From the NCBI RefSeq assembly GCF_025766255.1, contig NW_026516732.1, positions 1 through 64,000 on the forward strand: a stretch of DNA of 64,000 bases, in the 5' to 3' direction. Positions 21,077-32,558 of the stretch are shown one piece after another; within the stretch, counting starts at the first letter, position 1; each line of letters starts with the position of its first letter. Made by a program: the position numbers and the translations under genes. Origin of the DNA: Zychaea mexicana. Lineage: Eukaryota; Mucoromycota; Mucoromycetes; Mucorales; Lichtheimiaceae. The notes beneath the pieces are model-generated. The model was not told the DNA's origin and searched no databases. It saw only the letters and a list, made by a program, of their open reading frames with translations.

Positions 21077-24000
21077 GTGTTAAAGCCATCACAAGACATT
21101 GTTCCTACATGCCGTTGTGGCGCGACCGATCACCAACGTGTTAGTTTCCATGGATGTCCATTGAATGAACGCAATGTTCGTCGTAGAATTGAATCTGAAT
21201 CTGTACGTTATGAAATCATGAAAGTCGTTGAAAGTATGAGAGCAATTATTTACTTCGTCTTATAAACAGGGTGTCCCTGATATCATTATCCAGAACACGC
21301 CCACTCCAGGCCAGGCTGCAGCGACTGAGAGAAATGAATCCTTCCAGATCATTATAGAAAATCCAGTAGTGGTTGAGAATGAGGCCGATACTTTGCTCAC
21401 TAGACAAGGTATGCAGTTCTTTACGATTCTTCATTGCAAAGAAAAAATTCGGATCATGACTCTGATGAGAATCCTATTAAGTAGCTGAAGGCAATGATGA
21501 TGTCGAAACTGCCGCTGCACTCACTGCTACAGTTCCTAATGATACCTTGTGAGTTTGTTCGACCTGTGGAGCACCGGGTCATCTGCGTTCAACTCATCGC
21601 GACTGTCCTTTCAACCGTAATAACTTTGCATCTGAACACGGTGCTCAGTATCAGATAGCCTGCACTGTTCCTTTTGTTCCAGAAAATATTTTTGGTCCAA
21701 ACATCAGCTATGCTCCTGGAGACTCTTTCCGTCGTCATATTCTACCACGCATGGATACCACATGCTCCTTTTGCCATGCTCGAATGTGGATTGATGAGCG
21801 AGTGAAGTCATCCTCAGTGTCCAATCCTCGCTTTGGCCTATGCTGCTCCCATGGACGGATCCGCCTTCCCACTCCACGTGCTCCTCCTGCTCCTCTTCTT
21901 GCGCTCTTGACCAGCCACAATCCATCAGATGATGTGAGTGTGGACTTCCATACAAATATCAGAGCGTACAACAATATGTTTGCGTTTGCGTCTATTCGTG
22001 CAAACTTTGATCCTGTTTTGGCAAATAAGCACCAATGGCGTCCCAACATTTCGCATCAACGGCACGATGTACCATTGTCTGGGATCGTTACGAGCAGGAG
22101 AACAAGCTCAAGCCAACTTTTCCCAAATTTACTTTGCGGATACACAGGAGCAACTGGCAAGAAGAGAATCTCTCTTCACTGGCTTGAACCAAGAGACAGT
22201 TCAGATGCTCCAGACTGTTATGGAGGAGAATAATCCTTTCGCCCGTACTTTGATGTCTGCTGCTGAGCAACATAGAGATCGGCCAATTGGTACTGTTAGT
22301 GTCGTTATACGTGGTGCACGCGAGTTGGGACGACGTTATGATCAGCAAACGTATCCAGAGGTTGCAGCAATGGTTGTAGAAACCATGGTTGACGGTGTAG
22401 CAGCACCACACGATATAGTCATCCATGATCGTACTGAGGGTCTTCGCCAAATCAGTTCCCTCCATCCATCCTACATGCCCCTCCACTACGTCCTTATGTT
22501 TCCTTTCGGTGACGACGGATGGTATCTTGGCTTAAGATCCATGGCTACAGATAATGGCACAGCTTCTGTTACTTTGCTGGATTTCTGTGCATATATGCTG
22601 ATGATACGTGATGGCGAAGAACAGACATTCCACCACCACTTTGGTCGCTTATTCCAACAATTTGTCGTCGATAATTATGCACGCATTGAAAGTTCTCGGT
22701 TGCTTTTCATCACGACTCACCAGGATGACTTGCGTTCTGAGCTGTACAGCGGTCTGGACGACGGTGTCGATCCACGTCAGGTTGGCCGTTCGATCATATT
22801 ACCATCCTCTTTCACTGGCGGCCCACGTTATATGAAACAAATGCTGCAAGACGGATTAGCAATTATTCGACAACGAGGAAATCCGACGTTATTCATTACC
22901 TTTACATGCAACCCTAATTGGCCTGAAATTACAGCTGAACTTTCTCCTGGACAAAAAGCATACGATCGTCCTGACATTTGCTCCCGTGTTTTCCACATGA
23001 AACTTGACGAGTTGCTGCAGCACATCAAAAGCTCATCTTGCTTTGGAAGAGTAGAGGGCTACATGGCTACCGTCGAATTTCAGAAACGAGGACTTCCCCA
23101 TGTACACATTTTGGTCATTTTGAACGAGCAAGACCGCCCACGAAATCCAACGGAGTATGACAGATTTGTTTCTGCTGAGTTGCCGGATCCCGTGACCCAG
23201 CCTCCACTCTATCGTACTGTAACTTCGTGCATGATACACGGTCCGTGTGGAGAGGAGAACAGAGGTGCAGTATGTATGAAGGATGGTCGTTGCTCCCAAG
23301 GGTATCCCAAGCCATGGAATGAAGAGACTCGCATGAATCGTGATGGGTATCCATTGTATCGGAGAAGAAGAAACAATCGTCACCATATCTTTGCCCGCAG
23401 TCGATTTCGTGCTGATAACCGCCATGTTGTGCCATATAATCCATACCTCAGCCACAAGTACGACGCTCATATTAACGTGGAAATATGTACCTCTGCTCGC
23501 GCCATCAAGTATCTATGCAAGTACATCACGAAAGGATCGGATAGAGCACAGTTAGAGACTGTCGTACATCAGCTGCTGCAGCTGATGGAACTGAGGTCAT
23601 TGATGAGGTTGTGCAATACCAAAATGCACGTTATATTGGACCATGCGAGGCAGTTTGGAGAACCTTCGAGTACAGAGTGCATATGCACCATCCCACTGTT
23701 TCTCGATTGGATTTGCATTTGCCGGACGAGCAGTTAGTGACATTTCGAGGCGATATGACACCACAGGAGCTCGAGGCTGCACGCAACGCCGCTGCATCGG
23801 GGACAAAACTTCTTGCCTTCTTCCGTCTCAACGACCCACGTTTCCCAGAAGATTATGATCCCACTGCAAGTCAATACTTATACACACAGATACCTTGCCA
23901 CTATACGTGGGACACCCGCCGCCATCGATGGAGACCTCGCACCAACCCTCCTGTGCAAAACGTCGTATCTCGCATATTTGCTGCTCCTTTGACAAATATG

Positions 24001-26099
24001 CCTCTTTACGCTCTTCGTCTCCTCCTTCTCTGTGTCCCTGGACCAAGCAGCTTTGAGCAGCTGCGGACATATAATGGCACTGTACATGCTACTTTCCAAG
24101 AAGCTGCTCTCGCTCGCGGTCTTCTAGAATCCGATCGGGAATGGGATAGCTGTCTAGCAGAAGCATCTGCTACAGCTCCATCAGCAGCTGCGATCCGTGC
24201 ACTCTTCGTATACATCCTTACAAGTTGTTCTCCTGCCGATCCACTTTCCTTATGGAATACTCACCGCGAGAGAATGGCTGACGATTACTTTTTCGAGTTT
24301 CGCAGAACGCATTCTTTAGCTAACGAGACGAACTTCTGCCGGATCAGTATGAACAGATATATCAGCGCACCCTTGGCGATATTGAACTACGACTGCAAGT
24401 AACAGGCCACCATCTCGCGGAATTTCCTTCTATGCCACAAACCTTTGTCACCGAGTTGGATCGTCTGCCACCCTTAGAAGCGCTGGAAATAGTCGAACGC
24501 CGTGAGTACAGCACAGAAGAGCAGCGTCGATTGCTACAATCTTTGGTCCCTACTTTGAACGAAGGTCAACGCCACGCCTTCGATACCATCTCTGCTGCCA
24601 TAGACACGCCTAACAACGACTACCGATCACGAGTTTTCTTTGTAAACGGCCCTGGAGGTACTGGCAAGTCGCAGCTTTTCAAGACCCTTTTGAGTCACGT
24701 GCGCTCTCAAGACCAGATTGCATTACCAGTCGCCTCATCTGGCATTGCTGCAATTTTGCTTCCGGGAGGCCGAACTGCTCACAGTCGCTTCAAAATTCCT
24801 TTGAATGCTGATGAAACAACCAGCTGCAATTTGCGTCTTGGTGGACCGCACGCCCATCTCATCGAGAGAGCTTCTCTCATTATTTGGGATGAGGCTGTTA
24901 TGTGCAGCAAACGTAATTTCGAGGCAGTCGATAGATCCCTCAAAGATATCATGGGTGCCGTCGATCCACGTTTACAGCATGTCCCTTTCGGTGGAAAAGT
25001 TGTCGTTCTTGGTGGTGACTTTCGTCAAGTGCTTCCTGTCGTGAAAAAAGGAACCCGATCAGAAATTGTTGCAGAATGCGTGAGCTCAGCTTCTTTTTGG
25101 TCTGATGTCGAAGTGTTGCATTTGACAGAAAACATGCGCGTGCGAAATTACGATTCAGGTGCTGCAACGTTTGCCGATACCCTTCTGGCAATTGGCGATG
25201 GACGATCGCCTTATGCCAGCAATTTTGAAATTCCGAGGGAATGGTGCATTGACACAAGCAATACCATGGCATTGATTGATACTATTTACCCTACTATCCG
25301 AAATCCCGATCCACAACCGCACGAATTCGCCAGCCGAGCCATTTTGGCTGCAAAAAACGTAAATGTCGATGCCATCAATGACGCTGCCTTCTCTGTTTTT
25401 CCTGGTGACGCCCGCGAATACAGCTCCAATGATCGAATCATTGACGCTGATGATCCAGAAGCAGCAGCAGCAAATTATCCCATCGAATTTTTACAAAGTT
25501 TGGCAGCCAGTGGAGTTCCTCCTCACCTGCTGCAACTCAAGGTTGGCATGCCAGTGGTGTTGTTACGCAATCTCAATCCAGATGCAGGATTATGCAACGG
25601 TACCAAGCTGTTCGTAACGCGACTTTTGGATTGGTGTATTGCAGTAAAAAGGATCGACGAAGGCCATGAAGGGGAGGAGCATTATCTCCCGCGGATCAAT
25701 ATGTGCACAACTGAGGGTGACTACCCATTCATACTCTGTCGAAGACAATTTCCCGTTCGTCCAGCTTTTGCCATGACTATCCACAAGGCGCAGGGGCAAA
25801 CACTCACTCATGTGGGTGTCTTTCTTCAAGAAAGTGTCTTTGCTCATGGTCAGTTGTATGTTGCTCTTTCGCGCGCAACCAACCCAAATACTCTACGCAT
25901 TGCAGTCGATATGTCAGCATCAGCAAACAGCACTAATCCATCTACAGAAAATATCGTTTACACTGAAGTACTACTACATCCACCAAGTCCACAAACAACA
26001 ACAACAGAACCCATCCAATCAGCCACAGCTGCTGCCACAACCATCACATCACCAACTACTACTACTACTACTACTACATCCACTACTACTCCTGCTTAG
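21077..26099 (+). pseudogene. Helitron Rep-helicase, several frameshifts
   Basis: Rolling-circle transposon protein spread over all three plus frames. In order: two zinc-knuckle-like motifs (CGATDHQRVSFHGCPLN at about 21,115-21,165; CSTCGAPGHLRSTHRDCPFN at about 21,558-21,617); CSFCHARMWIDERV...NPRFGLCC (21,760-21,850); the Helitron-like N domain (21,938-23,737) with FITFTCNPNWPEI, the HUH motif GLPHVHILVIL and the two-tyrosine motif AIKYLCKYITKG; a linker block (23,611-24,402) with CEAVWRTFEY and RLDLHLPDEQ; and a PIF1-type helicase (24,432-26,099) with Walker A GPGGTGKSQLF, IIWDEAVM, GGDFRQVLPVV, LTENMRVR, AMTIHKAQGQT and YVALSRA. Frame changes fall near 22,030, 23,560 and 24,330. The Thr-rich C-terminus ends at 26,099. 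Confidence 0.9.
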
Positions 26100-27069
26100 A
26101 TTCGTTTTTCCTTTCCAATATTTTTTCCTTTTTCTCTATCTCTTTGCCATAGATTTCCTTTTTACATAACATACAACACAAAATTTCTTTTCACGTCTTT
26201 TACTCTGCCATGATGCCATAAGAGATAAGTATTCACGTGGCGCAGATCTTCTTTTTTAGTATTTGTAAGTCACTAACGAGTAACTCGCTCACGCACCACA
26301 ATGCCTTTACCGAAACACACCATCTCTCATCTTCACCTCCAGACACATCAACAATGCATGCCTATTTCTCTATATTGGCGACGCCCCATGCTGGATCGGA
26401 TTCCCACAATATGGCATAACATTGACCTGTGCACGCCATATCATGTAATATGTCACATTCTGTTCCAGCACGAAGTTAAAATGTTACGAATAAGAAGCGA
26501 TGGTGGACGTTTAAAGGTACATGAAGAATAGGAAAAAATGTTGACCGTTGGGTAGATAGTTCCTGGACTGCAGATGTCCCGTTTTTCTCAAAAAATACTC
26601 TTTAAAATGATAGATTGTATAATAGGGTTTAGTGTTACCAGTGAGCGCAGCGAACGAGTTTCGGGTTAGAGGTAGGCGAAGCAGTAAGTAGGCTCGCGAA
26701 GCGAGCTTTGGTTAGGGTTTAGAAGGGGGTGTGGGGGGGAACCCCCCACCTTGGGGGTCTGGGGGGAACCCCCAGGAAACATCCAATCCGTTGAATGACC
26801 CGGAGCGCAGCGAAGGGGCTCATTCAGCCGAGCGAAGCGAGGCAGGTGGATGTTGATTATGTTAAAAATGGATACATAGTAACCACCAAGACGTATGCGT
26901 ATCACATAAAACAAAAGCATTATCAGAAAAACTATCGCATTCCATTAATCAATCTGTATTGCAATAAGAACTGAACTTGGAAAAGAAAATACTAAATACT
27001 TCATTCCTAACGTGAATATCGCTGCTTCCTTTTTGCGTTTCTTCCACTTTCACATCACCCACATACACC
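26100..27069. other. Non-coding stretch with GC-rich palindromic patch
   Basis: 26,100-26,630 holds only short unconvincing open frames. 26,636-26,850 is a distinct patch: GAGCGCAGCGAACGAG, then GCTCGCGAAGCGAGC (a perfect hairpin), then GGGGGGAACCCCCC and GGGGGGAACCCCC palindromes, then GGAGCGCAGCGAAGGGG and CCGAGCGAAGCGAGGC. Its composition is unlike the AT-rich surroundings. After it, 26,860-27,069 is plain AT-rich sequence, presumably the promoter of the gene at 27,070. Confidence 0.7.
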
Positions 27070-28338
27070 ATGTACTCTGACCCAGCTTACATTAGACTTC
27101 TTGAAACTATTGGGGATATCCAAAGAAGCTTTTCTGAATACAGACGCAAATCCGAAGAAGATCGTGAGCAACTACGCGATATCATCTATCAAACGCAGGA
27201 AGAGCGCTCTGAAATATTAGAAAAGGTCAACTGTATGGCAAAAGAAATGGAAACAATGAAGACCCTCCTGCGTTGCGCTCTTCAAGAGAACGCAACTAGT
27301 CCTGTTGACCTGTCGCATGTGCCAGCATCACGCTTACCGACCTTTCCTCCTCTCGAGCGTACTACAGAACAGCCAACGTACAAGAATAACAAGGGGCAAA
27401 TCGTCGATATGCAATTTGGCTGGGACATATTCAAATCATTGTTAAAGAAAGCTTTAGGCCCTGGATACAAAGAACAATACTTCAGGTTGATGAAAGCCAG
27501 CTGTAAACCACTTGCGGAGCAAGCATCCTTGACGCTGATGAATAAGTACAAGATTAAAAACAAACCGTTGCCTCGTTTTTGGAAGGACGTTAGCACCGAC
27601 ATGCAGCTTATTACTTTACAAGAGTTTGAGCAGGCAGCGCAACCATACCTTCCTCTGGCCATGTGCGTAGACCACTGGGGGGCGCGTCTATTTATCCGAA
27701 AGTTCTGGCTGAAGGGTGACGATGACTCCACGGATCATAAGTAACACACTATCAAAAAAAGCTGGCTGTTTATGTCAACTATAACTTCATTGTCAATAGA
27801 GCAGAACCCGGCATCATCATCAGCAACAACAACGACATCATCATCATCACCAGAAGTAGAAGCAGCAGTAGCTTCACCATTGCCATCACTATCATCATCG
27901 TCGTCATCGTCAGTAGAGGCAGCAGCAGCACCATCATCTTCGTCATCAGTAACAGCAGCAGCAGCAGCACAAGTCGTCACAGGGAATGCTAGTATCACGG
28001 TTGGGCAACAGTAAGAATAAAAAAATCTTGTACTTACATCACATTACACGTTTATAACTCTGTAATTTAATAGAGCTGAGCGTCGTCGTCAACCCTTGCT
28101 TCCGTTGCCGGATGTTGCTCATACGGATGATGAGGAAGAACAGCAGCAACCGAGACCAACAGCAAAGAGACAAAGAAGAACAGCATCAGGTAGGCAGTGT
28201 ATGTATGTACTCTTCAAGTTACCTTAAACGTATTTATAACTTCGTTCTTCGTTCTTAATGATTCTTCATTGAATAGTGGCTCATGATACTGAGAACGAAG
28301 GACGGCGCAGACCACGCAAAACTGGCAAGAAAAAATAA
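27070..28338 (+). CDS. Uncharacterised coiled-coil protein, multi-exon
   Basis: I do not recognise the family. The first open block (ATG 27,070) is helical and charged (YRRKSEEDREQLRDIIYQTQEERSEILEKV, about residues 20-60, likely coiled coil). A folded-looking region with conserved-type aromatics follows (MQFGWDIFKSLLKKAL, LPRFWKDV, WGARLFIRKFW). Downstream exons 27,800-28,010, 28,074-28,189 and 28,277-28,338 encode a Ser/Ala-rich stretch, an acidic Gln-rich segment and a basic tail (RRRPRKTGKKK, likely a nuclear signal). The last two introns are clear GT-AG. Joining the first block uses a weak donor (GTGACG at 27,716) and gives 345 codons in frame. Alternatively there are two genes, the second starting at 27,772 (138 aa). 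Confidence 0.5.
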
Positions 28339-28762
28339 TTTTGGTGTAAGTATTGTTATCGTGATCTGCTTTTGCGTGTTTTCTGCTCGTATCGCTAAAA
28401 TAAACAATTCCTTTATTAACAAGGTCGTCTATCCGCAAAACTTCTTTTTAATTACGATAAAGTCTGTACTACTACACAATTTTTGTTCCTCTCTTCTTCC
28501 GTCATAGTCTTTGCATCGCCATCGTTCTTTTATTATTTGTTTCCCTATGAATATTCCCATAACAGATTTTTGTTGTCCTAAAAGAAAGAATAAAACGCTA
28601 TATCCTATATCTATAAAAAAGCAATTGAATAGTATGTTTGGTCCAATGATAATCGGGAGTTACTTTCTGTCGTTGTACGGCTCGTCCAGTGAGAAGCCTG
28701 TTTTTGGAGAAATGCTGTTGTATCTACCCAATGAAACGCTAGTGTTACTCTGTCAGACGTTG

Positions 28763-28935
28763 AAGGTGTGTGTAAAAACGTACAAAACCAGCACAGTTGT
28801 GTGCAATGAGTGTGCAAAAGGATACATATCCTGCACAAAGCTGTGTGCAAAAAATGTCCAAAAAACTACGTAGACGCACATTCTTACACATCGCTCAAAT
28901 TCCGCACATTTTTGCACAAATCCTGCACACTTTTT
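28763..28935. repeat. Cluster of TGTGCAAA motifs in both orientations
   Basis: The left half carries forward copies (GTGTGCAA, TGTGCAAAAGG, CTGTGTGCAAAAAA) and the right half inverted copies (CCGCACATTTTTGCACAAA, CCTGCACACTTTTTT). In the middle TGTGCA-AAA-GGATACATATCC-TGCACA is a near-perfect palindrome. The arrangement resembles the subterminal motif clusters of the CACTA elements in this window, but no terminal repeat or target duplication was found. Confidence 0.6.
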
Positions 28936-29299
28936 TCCTATGGTGGTAGAAGACTCGGGCATGGTTTAATTTTTAGCAAAGACGATTTTACAGGTGAAAA
29001 AGGGTAAGGGACATACACTACATAAAAAAAAGGCTTTTATTTGTTGCTACTCTTGAACCATCTCCGAATGAACCTACACGATGATCATAGCCTTTTATAG
29101 CTGGTAAAGAACCTAATTAGCACCCAGTTAAAAATACAGTATCCATTGCGGTAAGTGGCGAAAGGGCGAAGTGGTTTTCGATATACCCACCGTTGTCAGC
29201 ATCATATTATGCAACTAATCTGCCAGGCTAAATTACTGTAAAGACGAAGATGCATGTGGCTGTTGGACAACCTAGGTCCCACAACCACAGTAGAACAAT

Positions 29300-30226
29300 T
29301 CGTCTGGGTTGCGCATCTGTGACGAACCCGTTTGGCTGAGTTGCGCATCTGTGACAGACCCGTCTGGCTGGGTTACGCAACTTTGACTGAACCATCCGTG
29401 TGGGTTGCAGATCCGTCTGTCTACATCGCGTGCATCCATTGTGCAAACTAATTAATATTATGGCTACTATCTATTTCTCTCTTCCACATAGTTGAATGAG
29501 CATAATGCATTATTTTTATTTTTATTTATCAAACATAATAGATAATAACGTAATAATAGGTTTTGTACGATAATACAAGGCACTATATTTCATATCTCAC
29601 GAGGAAGTAAAGAGTCAGCGTTAAAAGTAATCTGCAAAGCAACTTTCAAAATTTTAGTTCGTACCCTTGTTTGTTGACTTGAATGATCAATGAAGCTTGA
29701 AATGAGAAGGTTAAGTTGCCCGACACTCTTCTCAAGATTTAAGTAAATGCATCTGTATAGCTTTTTCCAACTGCAAATAAATATATACAGCTTTAAAATA
29801 TATCTAAAGAATATATGAATAACAATACTTTCTCTACAGTAAAGCCGTTCCCGTTCATTGCATACTCAGTATTATCAAGCTATAATTGCTAAACATTTTT
29901 CTTATTAGATAGCTTATTCAAGTACTGCTAAAAATACGACCATCTCTTCTTCTTTATAAGTATTCACCAGACCCAGACAAAGATAAACAATGTAAGTGAT
30001 CATTTCTGATTGTATCATTGATGGAGTTATCTATTATATTCAACGTAAGCCAGGTGCCTAGCAACCAAGCCAGATGGGTCTGTTATGGATGCACAAACCA
30101 GGCGGATGGTTCTGCTGTGGTTGCGCAACCCAGCCAGACGGGTCTGTCACAGATGCGCAACTCAGACGGATGGTTCTGCTGTAGTTGCATAACGCAAACA
30201 GATGGATCTGTTATAGTTGCATTTAG
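29300..30226. repeat. Inverted pair of short tandem blocks (possible non-autonomous element)
   Basis: The block at 29,300-29,430 contains several copies of GGGTTGCGCATCTGTGAC(A/G) GACCCGT(T/C)TGG. The block at 30,055-30,226 contains the reverse complement repeatedly (ACGGGTCTGTCACAGATGCG, CAACTCAGACGGATGG). About 600 bp of AT-rich DNA lies between. The geometry, tandem subterminal repeats in opposite orientation, is that of a foldback or MITE-like element. Exact ends and target duplication were not found. Confidence 0.6.
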
Positions 30227-30537
30227 ATAAACGAGTCAGACACATTGATGCAGCTGTGTATGAGTAAATGCAACAACTTGTTTCTAGGGCTCTAAATTTG
30301 ACCAATGTATCGCGTTAAGGCAGAAACGGTTGGTCAAGGTGCTGGTTTTATTCCTGACAGGTATTGCTAAACGGGTGTGGGGCTGGGCCCATTCCCAATA
30401 TGATAGTATATAATAATATTTATTGATAGTAAAGACGATAGTGTATACTGTACAGTGACTGATCTTCTCAAATGGCCTATATAGGCAATTAAAGCATTGG
30501 CAAGTTCTATGTTTTCTTCACGTTAAAAAAAATGAAG

Positions 30538-30597
30538 AAACTGTGTGTATCTCGGTTGTGAAATAATCTTATCGGTACAGAATGAGATACACAGTTT
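30538..30597. repeat. Inverted repeat (hairpin)
   Basis: AAACTGTGTGTATCTC and GAGATACACAGTTT are reverse complements except for a 2-nt bulge, separated by about 30 nt. No flanking gene explains it. Confidence 0.7.
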
Positions 30598-32558
30598 AAA
30601 ACGGTCGAACCGTTGGGTCACAGTTCAGGATACAGATCTCTTCTGGAAAGGTGTTATCTGTCGCTACTTCGCAACTGTGGGCCAAAGATACTGGCATTAA
30701 CGGGTCGAGCGCCCAGTTATCCCAACTGAACTATTTAAGGTGATTAAAGCATTAATGCCCATAATTTTGATCAGTATTGTTTATTCGATTTCGTTTAAAC
30801 ATGAGTACAGGAGTTTTACGAGTTTAGCGTCGTCTTTTATTTTACACAGTTCTCGTTCTTGTTGGGAGTGATCTCACGTACAGACAATACAGGCAACAGC
30901 TGCTCTTTTTACTTCCAAGTGCCAGGTAAGGTCCATATAAGAAAGACCATCGTTTTTCCATCAGCTTGGTTGTGCTCTAACTTTTTTTCTCTTCCAGTAG
31001 AGAAAATGGAACGAACTGTTGCTGTAACATTTCTTGTACAGAAATCGGGAGGCACCAGTTGGTCTTTCATAAAAGGCAAATTATAAAGGATCTATAATTA
31101 GCACTATATAGTTCGGAAACTGGCCAGTACTGTTAGATTCATCTTCGAACAAGTTGAGAAGGTATAGTAGCTTATATAAGAGTCACAAATCCCGATAACG
31201 AGGAAGGAAGATATTAGTAAAAGTGGATAAAACTGATGGATCTGCTTAATTATAAGTTAAAATAGAAAGGATAAGTGTGGGAAGTCAACAACTAGGAATT
31301 ATTACTTGTGAAAATCATAGAAGATAAACCCTTTCGTTAAGATAAAAAAGGTAACGTTAAATGAAAAAGATACTAAAGAACTAAACTGTTTACCTATTTA
31401 TAAAGTACATACAGTAATACAGTACATAGTGACTATAATCTTACGAGGAAAACCCAAACTGATTGCATCTTGCTAATTATTGTTGCAGCAGTGTGTGTCA
31501 ATCAGATTATAGCAGTGCTTGTGCATGGAGCAGCGTTTGCTCGTAAAGCAGTTCACAAATCTTTTAAGTAAAGATCGGAATCTATTACAATGATTATCGT
31601 AAACAGGTTTGAGCTTACCTCAATAGATGACAATAGGAGATAGTTCATTTGTATTGTATGATAAACAAATAATTGAGTTATTCGATAGTGGGGGCAGCAG
31701 CATGATGGTGGTAAGTTATAGTGTGACGTTTGAGTGTGAGAGCAAAGTATGTATGTACTTTATAAATCAAGCGTACGAACCTTTCTACATAAATCGTTGA
31801 CTCTATGTACCGTCAGCATAGACAGCTAGTAATAATCTTTTGCTTCTAGGCGCAACCAGCGAAAATACTTAAATCTTCTATAGAGGCGCCTTGAGCTCGT
31901 CTTTACGAAGTTGCTGTTTTGCTTATTATGCATGTACAAGCTTAAACCCTAAAGCAATATACAGCCGCCCAAAATAAACAAAGAAATACAGGAGCAACAA
32001 GAGCGTGTTTTTGAAGACGTCAGTAGTTTTATAGTAGTCGCAGCAAGGAAATGAAGCCGCTTTAAATCCCCATAGGACAAGCAGAAATATATCGATGTCT
32101 TATAACAATGAGAGATTTGAGGTTGTACCATAACCATAGATAGCTATGATACCCCGGTCTCTTTGCTCGTTTTACTTATCATATAGTAATATAAACCCAC
32201 AAAAATAGATAGGACGTATATAGCCTCAGATATCCTTTATGAAGAAGATGCAAGTACAATTGTGGTATTAAAGTATGTCACTCGAGACATATACAAACTA
32301 AAAATAATAACTCATATTCCACTAGGTTAAGTTTTTCGCTAGCTGCTATTATATCATTGCTTACCGCTTAATTATATATTTTAACCTACCAGAGAAACGC
32401 CATACATTGGAGTCTAAGTATTACCGTGATACCATACTCTCACAAAAACCTTCATGGCGTCTACGTAAAACCAATAGACAAACCAACCTATTGATCCGGA
32501 TTGTCAGTCGTAAATATGTAGTATATATATTAAGCGATCTTAAAAGGATTTTCCTTAT

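Larger units (their letters stand above)
28339..32558. other. Long non-coding stretch with inverted repeats
   Basis: No convincing gene in 4.2 kb. It contains a cluster of TGTGCAAA motifs in both orientations (28,763-28,935), a pair of inverted repeat blocks (29,300-29,430 and 30,055-30,226) and a hairpin at 30,538-30,597, all listed separately. The interval 30,600-32,550 is AT-rich; short open frames lack codon structure, splice context or recognisable motifs. Confidence 0.6.

Noticed and set aside
26640..26720. Telomere-like TTAGGGTTTAG and GGGTTAG bits
   Set aside because: Only isolated, irregular occurrences inside the palindromic patch; no tandem TTAGGG run.
27772..28010. Long antisense Asp-rich and Leu-rich ORFs at 27,735-27,998
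   Set aside because: They arise from trinucleotide runs in the Ser/Ala-coding exon; only the plus strand has consistent splice sites leading to a terminated frame.
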